From assembly GCA_027575805.1 (NCBI GenBank), contig JANBPU010000017.1:62001-126000 (forward strand): 64,000 bases of DNA, given 5' to 3'. The position numbers and the translations under genes are program-made. This document shows positions 44,001-53,454 of the stretch, one piece after another. Numbering within the stretch: position 1 is the first letter of the stretch; the number at the start of each line of letters is the position of its first letter. Under the pieces are notes generated by a model, which saw only the letters and a program-made list of their open reading frames with translations, was not told the origin of the DNA and did no database searches. Source of the DNA: Mycoemilia scoparia. Its lineage: Eukaryota; Kickxellomycota; Kickxellomycetes; Kickxellales; Kickxellaceae.

Positions 44001-45718
44001 GTGAATGAGTTGGCGCGAATAAACGTGATAGTGTCGGCAACAATATTCAAAGCCTGGACATCGGGAGCGACCACAATGTTATCGTCAATTCTCAGACTGA
44101 TCGATGGCTTGAAGTCATCGGACGACTTGGCAATGTATCCCCGGTAGAGGTGAACTACCTCGTTCAAGGTTTGGGCCTGGTTCTGGGAGACTGACACGCT
44201 TGAGCCTGGTGTTAGTTTCACATCTACTTTGACTTTGGTTCTTGAGCGGCAGTCGTTAGATCCCTGGCAACCAGGGATAGCCATCTTAATATCATAGAAC
44301 CCCGACTCAGCAATATATGGATACAGTGTAATTACATTTTTCTTGGATGCATCCGAATTGGCCTGAGATACGGGGATCGAGGCTACAGAATATTCAGCAA
44401 GGTGAATGTTGTTGCTGGTCGACGACCACGATCCTTGAGTCTCTACGTTGGGCTGATACCGGACATTGGAGCATTCTGGGTAGCCATTTACATTTGGATT
44501 CGAAGAAACTACAGAGTCCCGCTGATAAAGCTCTATTCCAGTAAGACCGGCGCCCATACCGTACCAATCACTCAAGTTGATCACTATGCCGTTGGTCATC
44601 TCGGCACCCTTATCGCCTTGGAAGTAGAAGCGGAAGTCTTGGTATTCTGCATTCTGGGCAAGAGGGCATGCCTTGTCGCAGAACTTTTCGATTCCGGCTG
44701 TTTGGTCAACGTATGACAGAGTCAATATAGCGTTTGTGGCGCCATCCTGTATATAGAATGTTTTAGTTCCGCGCCCTTGGATCTGTGTGTTCCTCAGTCT
44801 AATCAAAGATGGGCGGAAGGGCTGGTTTACGTTAAACCTTATATATCCAGGCAGTTTATCGGCGAGCAGAAGGGTATTTTGGGGCTGGTCATATCCCGAA
44901 GGACAGAGGATGTAGCTGGCCTTGTTGTAGTTAGTATCTGCAGTAGGGTTGCCAACAACAATGCCAAAAGCACCAAGGTTGACGGGTATCTGGTTCAAAG
45001 GCGTGTAGTCAGCGCCGTCTCTGGTAGAATCAAAGTTGCCGCCAAAGTAAACGTGCTTTTTATCGGCGCTAGGGGCTATTGCAGTTATTTGGCCATCAAC
45101 GCCTTTCCAAGGAAGCGCCTGCCATTGATTCGATGTCACATTGTAAACAGCAACGCCCCCAGTCCACTTTGACCGGTATTCGGCTATGCTAGAGTTCCTG
45201 CTAATTACAGGCATGGTAAAGTTTCCAGCAAAATAGACCAGTCCGTTCTGCTGGTCGCAATACAGCGCATTAACTGAGTTGTCTAAACCGCCTTGGAGGG
45301 CATCAACCTTTCCGTTTTGGTCTACGGCAGCCACATATCCGGCGCTATTGCCATTTATTTTGTCAAAGTTGCCACTAATGAATATCTTGCTAATAGAACC
45401 GTCACGATTGTAGTATGGACAGGCTGCGTTTATATCGCCGCCGGGAATCGTTTGCGCAAGCAAAGTAACCGTGCCATTGCTGAAAGACATTATCGAAGGA
45501 GAGGCGGAGTCCAAACCAGACTTGCTGACAAGGCTAGTGTTGAATTCTCTCGAGATTCCGCTAAATGTTCCAACAACACCAAGCTGACCAAGCTTGTCAA
45601 CATCAATATTGGGGGAATTTGGCTGGGAGGCTGTCGAAATTGTGGACAATGAAGCCATGGCACCAATTGCCAGAAGACTTTTTGCTAAACCATTGCTGCC
45701 AGGTAGAACAATTTTCAT
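41015..45718 (-). CDS. RAX2: Rax2-like cortical polarity marker with C-terminal SH3 domain
   Basis: This is a single-exon, 1567-residue type I membrane protein. The ATG at 45718 starts a signal peptide (~1-31, SLLAIGAMASLSTISTASQ). The ~1150-residue ectodomain carries many propeller-like repeats marked by GGxF (GGNFDSTRD, GGTFVSNSP, GGYFTQSLG, GGHFSS, GGQFTLPS, GGNFKYAG, GGTFVNKS), as in Rax2, the fungal cortical marker for bud-site and hyphal polarity. A single membrane helix lies at ~1190-1220 (LVILIAVAISLVLVFIVVLV). The ~270-residue cytosolic part has a poly-Ala run, acidic Ser-rich stretches and an SH3 domain at ~1495-1556 (VFYTKFPFTSREPGELNMKP, DEIWWLGII, GIFPATYV). Yeast Rax2 lacks an SH3. 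It may couple cortical marking to actin or polarity proteins. Rax2-like identity is confident. Confidence 0.85.
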   Translation of the reverse strand: MKIVLPGSNGLAKSLLAIGAMASLSTISTASQPNSPNIDVDKLGQLGVVGTFSGISREFNTSLVSKSGLDSASPSIMSFSNGTVTLLAQTIPGGDINAACPYYNRDGSISKIFISGNFDKINGNSAGYVAAVDQNGKVDALQGGLDNSVNALYCDQQNGLVYFAGNFTMPVISRNSSIAEYRSKWTGGVAVYNVTSNQWQALPWKGVDGQITAIAPSADKKHVYFGGNFDSTRDGADYTPLNQIPVNLGAFGIVVGNPTADTNYNKASYILCPSGYDQPQNTLLLADKLPGYIRFNVNQPFRPSLIRLRNTQIQGRGTKTFYIQDGATNAILTLSYVDQTAGIEKFCDKACPLAQNAEYQDFRFYFQGDKGAEMTNGIVINLSDWYGMGAGLTGIELYQRDSVVSSNPNVNGYPECSNVRYQPNVETQGSWSSTSNNIHLAEYSVASIPVSQANSDASKKNVITLYPYIAESGFYDIKMAIPGCQGSNDCRSRTKVKVDVKLTPGSSVSVSQNQAQTLNEVVHLYRGYIAKSSDDFKPSISLRIDDNIVVAPDVQALNIVADTITFIRANSFTNLNGVIRADVDSNGIGADNKPPFGPLSPSLPSNSVVRALATLDDTLYIGGTFVSNSPVYSNIVGYSNGKLVPLADGGLDATVKTINTFGKQVFVGGYFTQSLGSKNKLTRIAAYNPKDSEWARVGGGLDGTVDLVAAWSPAGNDTILVTGSFTKVLADEGHHINETAVTNAVLWNMTSSSWTGAPYLNGTTKVVFSGSGENSSVGYIGGHFSSVAAARASGFASLDPRNRFHSAGLANNELLSASDGKATVSTGIYYAKDNTTAPQLIVGGQFTLPSKATNIARLLANQTWQGLGHGVNGKVLTLANANQYLLIGGEASASPAKGNSPDKGFTGLAIYDMDDGSYYDKLPHLSMNKAGSSAKGDVGRVRVNKIVVRSQNPSVIIGGNFKYAGGFECDSICFYDISTNQFTGPPTPPGGVINDMDFMQSTLVVGGTFVNKSDTSYFLTYRFDQQLWENPDKSGNALPGPVNIVAKDHRSANGTVFYLAGIDAKTKASYIRRFDGSTFMTIPISLQPNSVISGLTILPTMGDNSSGDKKGSKSKRSDISASNNGILPLDSVLVVSGVLHFSDGGHASATSFDGKTWSPMLTTVQGDGSPGSVNSLFWQIPPTPVKSRKVLSPALVILIAVAISLVLVFIVVLVGLAYVYFRNRQEAIALATAAAAITASSTLSAGPVYAKKENDPNYYNDQNAIASPNTAFTNTHDSGAHQLNTYEDTRTFTHDAPHAPHGIGSAAGVTVAAAAAAAAAGKHSDSESDVDNRIRSDSNTSTIEDVLQSTAQDVEDSQEPANNSRDNEASSDRPLSTNPFINIMEQMNRPSQSTTALLTETRSKDRLHMSDNTQYKVDLQNPVSPTNRLSNMDESTYSRHIIDNFPEVPPGEPVTHTDIVPKLDQVAPELAAAMAAVGNDTSSKKNAPIRESLKSYPVFYTKFPFTSREPGELNMKPGDRVFVIDKRDEIWWLGIIDRGSDVPLEQGIFPATYVTSEEVSPDDGDLE

Positions 45719-47395
45719 TTTGTAGTGACTGGAGGCACACGGGCAGGAACACACACAGCTTTTGGTTAATAAAATAGATAGCGACTATTGGCGTGAGACA
45801 GAACCAGCTATACCAATATGTCTTTTGTCGTTATGGTAGAAATTGAGGGCGGAGGATACAGTCAATGCTAACCTCCAAAGTTCGAAATTGGTGCTGGCAA
45901 TCCAGAAATAAAATGCACTTGGTGCAAAGGCAGGAAAAGGGTAGGGTAAATCTGAATGGCTTTTTACAATAAGTTGAGCTGCAGAAGAATAGGAGGCGAA
46001 AAAGTGGTTCGGGTGACAAAAGAGAAGGATGCCGGGAAAGTGCGTTGGAAGGGCGGGAGTAAGGGAAGGGGCAAAAGAGGTGGACAGGGTGAACCAGGGC
46101 GCGTTTTCCTAAGGACTAAAGAGTTTAAAAATACTTAAACAACAGCAAAGACAAAAAAGCTGAAAGATATACCCTCGTATGAAACGCCCGCGTATCCTTT
46201 GCCCATATAGATGGGCACATGAAGACACACAGAGGCGCATCCAAGTTAAAGTGTAGCCAAGCGATTCCCAAGACGAATGGAAGAAAACAAAAACATAAAC
46301 ATTAGAGATGCAGTATGTCGACACACACACGCACAGTGGTTTCAAGCCATTGGAATCACAGTCCAGAGCCACAATAGACTCCTTTAGCAGTACTAAACAG
46401 TAAATGGTTTGGGCAGTCTTGGATTGTTTGTCGATTCCTTGCGTTCATGTTCCAAACTTACGGGATTTAGGCTCTTTTACCTGACCCTTTCCTCCTACAC
46501 AAGTCCTGGTAACCTGCTACAAAACTCAACACCTTTTCAGCAATATTCATACGCATTATCGCAAAGGCCCACCACAGCCACACCTGCAAATCCTCCACCC
46601 GTACGCCCAATGAATGCATCCTTGAATACTTGAATTCCAGCCAATTTGCAATTGATAGCTGAGTTCGGTTATTCGATGTTTGACTTTTCACTAAAGAAGT
46701 GAAAGCTCTGAATCACCCCTCCAAGGTTGCTGTGTGTCTAGTGATATTTGTGTTGGGGATTTATGCAGGGACATGCTGATGGGCTCTTTGACAGGAGCCA
46801 TTTATAACCGACGTTGTTGCTATTTCAAAAAATGTGTGTTGAAAGTGTTTATGAAAATTTTCTGGTCCTCCATGTATGCGGCACATCATAGTTTATCAGA
46901 TATTTATCGCAAGCTAGTCTGTCTCCATCCAAAAAATACAGCAATCAACTTTCTCCATAAACATATCAAACTCTAAGTTTGATTTGTGTTGATAGTAGGC
47001 CGTAGATGTGTTTACAGAATGTTGATTTATGAATGTTTTAGTGGCCACTAAAACAGAGTTGACGGATTGTCAGAATCTCCTTTAAAAGTGTACCAGAAGA
47101 ATACCCTGGATAATGGCCAATAATCCAACAGACCCTAGCTAAAATGTATGGGTTGTGGACCAACTTGCAGGGAATGCATGAGCACACTTGTCTGTTTCCT
47201 TTTGGTGGATAAATTGCCAATTGTCTGCTAACCGATCATAGTATTGCTTTTAGGCACAAACCCATCTCATATGAAAAATGCCCCATAATATGGCTATGGT
47301 TAAACAAATTTGATATTGGCTGGATTATAATTGAAATCGTAAATGACTATTATCATACTTCAACACTTTATAACCACAATTCAAATATATTGAGG
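45719..47395. other. Divergent interval between RAX2-like and CSTF2 genes
   Basis: A purine-rich tract on the plus strand (46021-46107), pyrimidine-rich on the RAX2 strand, lies ~300 bases upstream of that gene and probably belongs to its promoter. One B-family element is at 47068-47221. No further gene is recognised. Confidence 0.5.
47068..47221. mobile_element. MITE-like element, family B copy 6 (intergenic)
   Basis: The left end CAGAATCTCCTTTAAAAGTG and right end TTCCTTTTGGTGGATAAATT are imperfect inverted repeats. The core TAGCTAAAATGTATGGGTTG leads into TTGCAGGGAATGCATG. It is one of the best-preserved B copies. Confidence 0.75.
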
Positions 47396-49163
47396 ATGTC
47401 GCAGCCATCAAATATAGTATTTGGTATGATCATATTATACACTACGGTTATACCACATATATATATATTAAAAAAGAGAAATATTTACGAGGACACCCTA
47501 TGTTTTTACTATAGTTGGTAACATACCGTTTGAACTGACAGAAGAGCAGTTGAGTGATATATTCTCGGAGGTTGGGCCAGTCGTCAAGTTCAAGTAAGTC
47601 TATAGATATTTTTCCAATATTGATTTATTTCAATACTAGGTCATTTTTAACACATTTCTTGAAAATAGGCTAGTATTCCATCACGACACTGGAAAACCAA
47701 GGGGGTACGGGTTTTGTGAATATGCGGATATAGAAACTGCCAGCTCGGCTATTAGAAATCATAGATCTCTTGGAAATGGTACAGTTACAAAGACATAGCA
47801 CACTTTTATATTTACCATTTAGCGAGATCGAGATGCTCAGCAGGCTCTCTGGACATGAACGAACATTATATTAAAATCATATCCAAATGACTTGATATAC
47901 AAGATTGCTTTGGTATGATGCTCTGACATACGGAGAATGGTTGACAATGGATCATTCTACCTTGACTTTGTTTTCTTTGCATTTACTCCAGGACCATGAC
48001 GTGAATAGCAGGAAGCTGAGGTTAGATTTTGCCGACCCCATGGTGCTTGAGAGACAATTTGTAAGTCATATCCTACATGTATTGCAAAATGGCCCTACGA
48101 AACCCTAGACTTATATTTTGTTATGATGTATGTGTTTAATTATAGCCAAACGAGTTTAGAGCCAGGTCAAAAGGATACAACACCGCTTCCGCTGCCCCTG
48201 CAAACAAGCTGAGGATTGAGCAGATCAACACTGCTATTGACTCTCTAACATCGGAACAGAAAATACAGTTTCTCGCGCAAATGAAGGTAAGGGCGATATA
48301 TGCCTGGCTAGCACTAAATTAAGATTATATGGTAATATCTATTTCCCGATTTCAAACATTATCTAAACCACGTAGGATCTTGCAAACTCGGATCCAAACA
48401 GAGTTAGGCTATTATTGAATCAGAGCCCACAGATGGCGTATTCACTGTTTCATACAATGGCTAGCCTTGAGCTCATTGATGGAAACATCATTCGGGTATG
48501 TGTTTTCAATGAAAAGGATATCCTTAATCATAAAAATAAACATGTCCATAACGATGAATATATTCGCATGTCCATTTTATAGAGCCTCGTTGGCCCTGGA
48601 ATAGGTGACTATCCCCAGATGGATAAACTAGGAAACCTTCCTAAGCCACCCGCCCCACCTGTCCCTGCCATGCCCAATCTCCCGATCAGCCAAACCTCTA
48701 CATACTCTCAGCCATCGCTTTTTGCAGCACAACAACCACAGCAGCAGTACCAACGTAAGTTGTCAAGATCCATCATATCCCACAGACTCATCGACCATTT
48801 GGTCATGTACATATACTAACAACATTTCTTTACCAATAGCGCCTCCCATGCAGTCTATGACTGATATGCAGAAAATGGTAACTAAGCGCGACGTATACTT
48901 GCTACTGCTGTTACATGTGTGGTCTGGTGTATCATAAGCTGACATACTGTATCTCTTATTGCTTTTGTAGCTATTCCAACAAGTCCTTATACTGACAGAT
49001 GAACAAATACAAGTTCTTCCACCAGATAAGCGACAACAGATCCTTGACTTAGTAAGTATTATACCGCTTTGAATCTCATATATAGTACAATCGCTTACAA
49101 CAATAATTTATAAAATCACACTCAATATATTTGTAGAAAGCACGCCTTATGAGCCAGCAATAG
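47396..49163 (+). CDS. CSTF2: Cleavage stimulation factor subunit 2 (CSTF2/Rna15)
   Basis: Ten exons: 47396-47423, 47515-47593, 47669-47783 (3' end uncertain), 47992-48060, 48146-48286, 48376-48495, 48583-48754, 48840-48877, 48971-49051 and 49137-49163. They give ~289 residues. An N-terminal RRM has RNP2 VFVGNIPF and RNP1 RGYGFCEY. The hinge ([20 protein letters not shown], then [18 protein letters not shown]) binds CstF-77/Rna14. A short Pro/Gln-rich linker leads to the C-terminal helical domain ([20 protein letters not shown]). It recognises U/GU-rich RNA in pre-mRNA 3'-end processing. The exon 3 donor (GTTACA) is weak; it was chosen because it restores phase and yields [13 protein letters not shown]. 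The product is shorter than the human protein, as in Rna15-type fungal forms. Confidence 0.85.
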
Positions 49164-49298
49164 TATATTATCAAGTTCTGAACATTCATACCTATTTTGT
49201 TTGTACAGCAAATTTTGGCCCAAGATCAATAATAAGTGTCTATTTCAAAAGCATTATCAGACGTATTTGTATATTATCCATACTACTCGCAAAATATT

Positions 49299-50615
49299 TT
49301 ACAAGCTATCCAGGCTCTTCATTACGAGTTCATATGTTGCAAAAGTTGCACCGGCTGCCGGTATGCTTCTCAGAACTAAATGCATTTATATAAAAAACTA
49401 TGTTATATGACATGGACAATAGTGGCTATTATTTTCAAGAATGTTATCACAGAATTATTTTACCTGTTGGCGTGAACCCACGCAAAAATCCGCTCCAGCC
49501 TTGTTGGGCTTTTATTTGCTTTGCTGTTTCGATTATATAGCTTGCCGATGCTGGTGGTTGGGGCGAGTTTTGGACTTTGCTTTTGATCACGTCGAATGGA
49601 TATGATGCAAGCCAGCAGCATACGCCAGCAAAGGAGCCAGAAACAATCATCTGTACGACGTTAATATCCTCGATACCACGTCTCTTATTATAGGCACTAA
49701 AGTGTCTCTTTGAGAATTCAAATCCTGTGTAGAATGCCGCATATGCTGGTACTTCTCTTAGTAACGTTGAGTTAAATCCCCAGAAAAGCCCGCGTCTTAG
49801 GCCAAACTCGCGAACAATGTATCTTCCAAGCTGAACTGGGTTTCTGAAGGCGCTGGGATCGCCTGCCTTGGGGCTAGTGTACTGGGCCTGAAGTCTTATC
49901 TTCAAAAGCTCCACAGGAGATGACAGGATCGTGTTTACCGCGCCTTTAATTAGTTATACATCAAACCCAAATATTAGATACGAACTCAATGTGTAATCAT
50001 ATGTCAGAATCTCCTTTGGAGGTGTACCAGAATGATATCCTGGATAGTAGCCAACAATCTGTCAGGCTCCAGCTAAAGTATGTGGGTTTCTGTCTGCTTC
50101 CTTATGATGGAGAACTTGCCATATGTAGTATTGGAGCTGAATATATGAGAGGTATTCATAGCCATGAGAACCCATTACTTACCAGCGCCTGCACCAGCTA
50201 TGGCAGTCTGCGTATACGTTGCTTGTATTTTTGATGATCCTGATTGTAGAGCTTTAAGTTTCGAGTAGGCCCAAAACAATAGTGAGTTTACCGCAGCGAT
50301 ACCCACAAGTGGAGATGACATTCCCTTGTACAGACCGAGCACTCCTTCGTTGCGAACCGTAGTAGTCAAGCAATCAATGGGCCCGCGAAACTTGGATGAC
50401 CCCTCGATCTGTAGGCGAACCTTTACAGTATCAAGCGGGTGTCCCACCAAAACTTGCATAGCTCCGCCAGCACTAACATATTTGGTGAAAAATATATTTA
50501 GCTTCTCTGTGTTCTTGATTTCTTGCCAATTTCAGGAACTGCTTTTGATTAGAGCACTGATCTGGGTATAAACATACCTTCCAGCAACCGAATCCCTCCA
50601 ATTGCTCGTCGACAT
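49299..50615 (-). CDS. Mitochondrial carrier (SLC25), carnitine/basic amino acid carrier-like subfamily
   Basis: Four exons, 50578-50615, 50183-50472, 49464-49943 and 49299-49375, give 294 residues. Three solute-carrier repeats are marked by PLDTVKVRLQ, PVELLKIRLQ and PFDVIKSKVQ, each with the PxD/ExxK signature. The last exon (VLRSIPAAGATFATYELVMK) completes helix 6. Contact-point sequences and the PxELLK variant in repeat 2 place it near the CAC/ORT/YMC/BOU group (carnitine, ornithine, glycine or glutamate carriers); the substrate is not certain. The intron at 49944-50182 carries a B-family element. It lies tail to tail with CSTF2 (135 bp). Confidence 0.85.
50001..50124. mobile_element. MITE-like element, family B copy 7, inside an SLC25 intron
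   Basis: The left end CAGAATCTCCTTTGGAGGTG and right end TTCCTTATGATGGAGAACTT are imperfect inverted repeats. It has a shortened core (CCAGCTAAAGTATGTGG), missing ~30 bases present in copy 6. Confidence 0.7.
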
Positions 50616-51028
50616 GGTTAATGGCACTGTATTTTAAAGAAGATTGAATAGAGTATGGAAGATAGATATGCGTGTAGTCCCTGCGTACACTTTAAGCTAA
50701 GATGAGTAGCAAAATAATAGAGACAAAAGAAATAATACAACAAATTAAACAGAATATCGGTTGGAGTACCTGAAGTAGGGGGCTTGAAAATCTGGATCCA
50801 CCCAACCCTGATCCAATGGTCATTGGTTTGCGTGATTCCTGATGACAATGACGGGATTTGGGGATCCGCATTCTATGCTGGTTACGCCAAATTAGCTGAC
50901 CAGTCTTTCAGGTAAGGGCTCTAAACCGAACTCATGCCATCAATTAAATTTAGATTTTATGAGGTTGTTGTTGATTTTTGTAAGGCTGTCGATGTTGAAG
51001 AGCACTCATGCCATCTTTATATGTAGTC
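50616..51028. other. Intergenic interval, no gene seen
   Basis: It separates the SLC25 gene start from the 3' end of the glycosyltransferase gene, both on the minus strand. No coding or repeat feature is recognised. Confidence 0.45.
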
Positions 51029-51994
51029 TCACAGCCTGATTGCATCCATGGCTTCGTCGCTATAAAAAGGAACCCCCAATTCCTTCATTCTGTCATATGT
51101 CGAATCTTCTGGAGCCAAGAATATTGTGTCACGTAGACCAGGGTCTTTTGAATAAATATCGCGTCTCTGGTTGATTGCTGGTGGCCAAAAACTAAATATT
51201 TTCAGGGTCCTGCCAACAGAGACCCCGTTGTTCGCTATGGCCATGTCCACTGGCTGCTCCCCGAGCTCTGAGAATAGCTTGATGAGTTTCTGGGCACCAC
51301 TCCGACTAGCTACATACCCATGTGTGCATATAGGCGTGTAAGCGTATCGTAGCTGCTTAAAGCTTTCGTCTAGCCATGAAAACTTGTCCTCATCATATGA
51401 GCAGTGTCCTGGATACAATAAATCCCAGCCCCATTCTCCTGGGCTGGTGGCATTGTAGTATTTATTCTTGCTGGAGTTGAGAACACTGATTGCTTTCCTC
51501 AAAAGCCGCTCTATATTATACGATATATCGATGTCATCTTCGAGAACTAAGATGGTCCCATACCCCTTTTCTACCACACTTCTCCAGACCTTCAAGTGAG
51601 CCACCCAACAACCAACAGCTGACGGGCTTAATCCTGACTTTGTTCTTGCGGACATTTCCAACGCAAGGGGGTCAACTTCGGGGTTTATGGCTGGAATATA
51701 CTCTACTTTCATTTTCAAGTAATCGAATATAGACTGTACATTGAGCCTTCTGTCTGTCCGTTTTGGATCGCTAATGCAGAATATATGGTCTACAGGGAAA
51801 ATCGGTGTAGCTGGTATGTTGTTCTTTGAGAGTCCAGGTATCTTCTCAAATGATAAATATTTGAGGAGTAGGCTAAATCCATAAAATAAAATAGACCCAG
51901 CTAAAGTCCATTTCACAGCCAGTATAAACCTTTTCCGACCAAATATCAATGAAATAAAATCTCTTTTACTTGTAGGATAAGGCCACTGTGTCAT
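51029..51994 (-). CDS. Glycosyltransferase family 25 protein (type II membrane)
   Basis: This is a single-exon 321-residue protein. A cytosolic basic N-terminus (SKRDFISLIFGRKRF) precedes a signal anchor at ~25-45 (LAVKWTLAGSILFYGFSLLL). The lumenal domain starts at HIFCISDPKRTDRRL (~70), the GT25 opening motif. It has SPSAVGCWVAHLKVWRSVVE and the acidic metal/sugar-nucleotide site VLEDDID (~149-155), and GYVASRSGAQKLIKLF near residue 225. GT25 enzymes include bacterial LPS galactosyltransferases and animal collagen galactosyltransferases; fungal members are Golgi-type, with unknown acceptors. Confidence 0.85.
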   Translation of the reverse strand: MTQWPYPTSKRDFISLIFGRKRFILAVKWTLAGSILFYGFSLLLKYLSFEKIPGLSKNNIPATPIFPVDHIFCISDPKRTDRRLNVQSIFDYLKMKVEYIPAINPEVDPLALEMSARTKSGLSPSAVGCWVAHLKVWRSVVEKGYGTILVLEDDIDISYNIERLLRKAISVLNSSKNKYYNATSPGEWGWDLLYPGHCSYDEDKFSWLDESFKQLRYAYTPICTHGYVASRSGAQKLIKLFSELGEQPVDMAIANNGVSVGRTLKIFSFWPPAINQRRDIYSKDPGLRDTIFLAPEDSTYDRMKELGVPFYSDEAMDAIRL

Positions 51995-52588
51995 AATGAA
52001 TAGCTTGAGTATAAAAATCCAATGTTAAAGGCAGATTAAGCCTTGCCCAGAGCTGTTGTTTCATTATAGAGCAATGTTTTATCACTAATACAACTTGGTG
52101 TTGAATTTGGTCAGGTTCTTATTAAAGTTTAACCTGAAACATTAATTATAGTTAGGGTCACTTATCAAAGCAATCCCTGCTAGACACTAACAATCAACCA
52201 GTGGACACTTGCAAATATCGTTTCCATTAGATAAAATGGATGCTTAGCCTGTAATTCAATTTTTGTGATGGTTATTCTTGCTACAAATGAAGTTTTGGCA
52301 ATAGACATATATCAATTATGAATAAGCCTAGCAAGAAATGAACTTTATGACTTGGCATCTTTACCTATTCATAACATTGTCTGATACTGAGCTTATGAGT
52401 CCACAAAGCAAGATTGTAAATAGCATGATGGGGCAATACATATAGAATGATTTGAAATACATGCTTTATAACATGTTTGTATTGGCAATACAAGGAAGCT
52501 GTTTTCAATTCTTCAATTGTTATCTTGGGTAGCAAATCTTTATTTGACAACCAAATCTCAAAGGGTACAGATTGGTATGCTAAGAATT
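51995..52588. other. Intergenic interval, no gene seen
   Basis: AT-rich unique sequence. A short perfect inverted repeat, TTGTATTG-G-CAATACAA (52477-52493), lies ~95 bases downstream of the P2 stop codon and may belong to its 3' UTR. Confidence 0.45.
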
Positions 52589-52915
52589 TTAGTCAAAGAG
52601 ACCGAATCCCATGTCATCATCGGATTCCTCCTCTTCTTCCTCAGCCTTCTGCTCTTCAGCAGCAGCCTCAGCACCACCGGCAGCAGCGGCACCACCAGCA
52701 GCAACAGCACCAGCAGAGGGAACGGAAGCGAGCTTGGACTGACCCTGAGCGATGAGCTCATCAATGTTCTTTCCGCTGAGCTCAGCAATGACCTTCTCGG
52801 CGCGAGAGGAGTCGAAGTCAATACCGACGGAAGTAATGACCTTTTCGATGTCAGCGAGAGCGGGGGACTCAACACCGGCTTGTTGGAGGAGGAGGTAGGC
52901 AGCAAGATAACGCAT
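52589..52915 (-). CDS. RPP2: 60S acidic ribosomal protein P2
   Basis: This is a 108-residue protein. The N-terminal dimerisation part [20 protein letters not shown] and the helix [19 protein letters not shown] are typical of P2, not P1. An Ala/Gly-rich hinge ([20 protein letters not shown]) leads to the conserved acidic stalk end [14 protein letters not shown], which binds elongation factors. The coding exon is uninterrupted. A likely 5'-UTR intron (52919-53132, GTAAGT donor, CGTATAG acceptor) ends three bases before the ATG, a common arrangement for ribosomal protein genes. Confidence 0.95.
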   Translation of the reverse strand: MRYLAAYLLLQQAGVESPALADIEKVITSVGIDFDSSRAEKVIAELSGKNIDELIAQGQSKLASVPSAGAVAAGGAAAAGGAEAAAEEQKAEEEEEESDDDMGFGLFD

Positions 52916-53454
52916 TTTCTATACGAGCAAAATATACCAACATAGAATTAGAATGGGGAGTTCTATGTGTGCAAAATTGAAATCATAGCCTGTAACTGCA
53001 AATGGACATTTCTAGGTCCTAATGCGTGCGCACTCATATGTGCTGTTCAAAAATCAAGCACTATGCATCAACGATAACTAGGATAAAAATGCATCCATCC
53101 AGAAGAATACAAGCAATCCATTCGATACTTACTAATAGTAGTTGACGCTCGTGTACGTAAAGTCAAAGATTTAACCCAACTGTCGGGAACAATACGATTC
53201 CACGAAAAAGTATGTATATATGTTTTAAAAGGGAGAGAATCTTGGATGCGTCTGTACTGCAGTTGACTTTAATACACCTTGAAGTTGTTCGTCCCTACTG
53301 CCGATCAAATAATTTGATCAAATCTGGATCTTGCCATCACTTTTCAACACTTCCAACATTAGCCATGGTCTAAATAGACTCCATAAATCATGTGTGGTTA
53401 TTCAAGTACTACAGCTGCAGCTCTTGTCACAATTTGCCACAAAGATAATTTCAA
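52916..53454. promoter_or_regulatory. Divergent promoter of RPP2 and MSS51, with a 5'-UTR intron of RPP2
   Basis: The predicted RPP2 leader intron spans 52919-53132. The remaining ~320 bases up to the MSS51 ATG at 53455 hold both core promoters. No repeat element is present. Confidence 0.5.

Noticed and set aside
52477..52493. Perfect 8+1+8 palindrome TTGTATTG-G-CAATACAA
   Set aside because: It is short, AT-rich and single; fungal 3' ends are not set by such hairpins, so I do not call a terminator.
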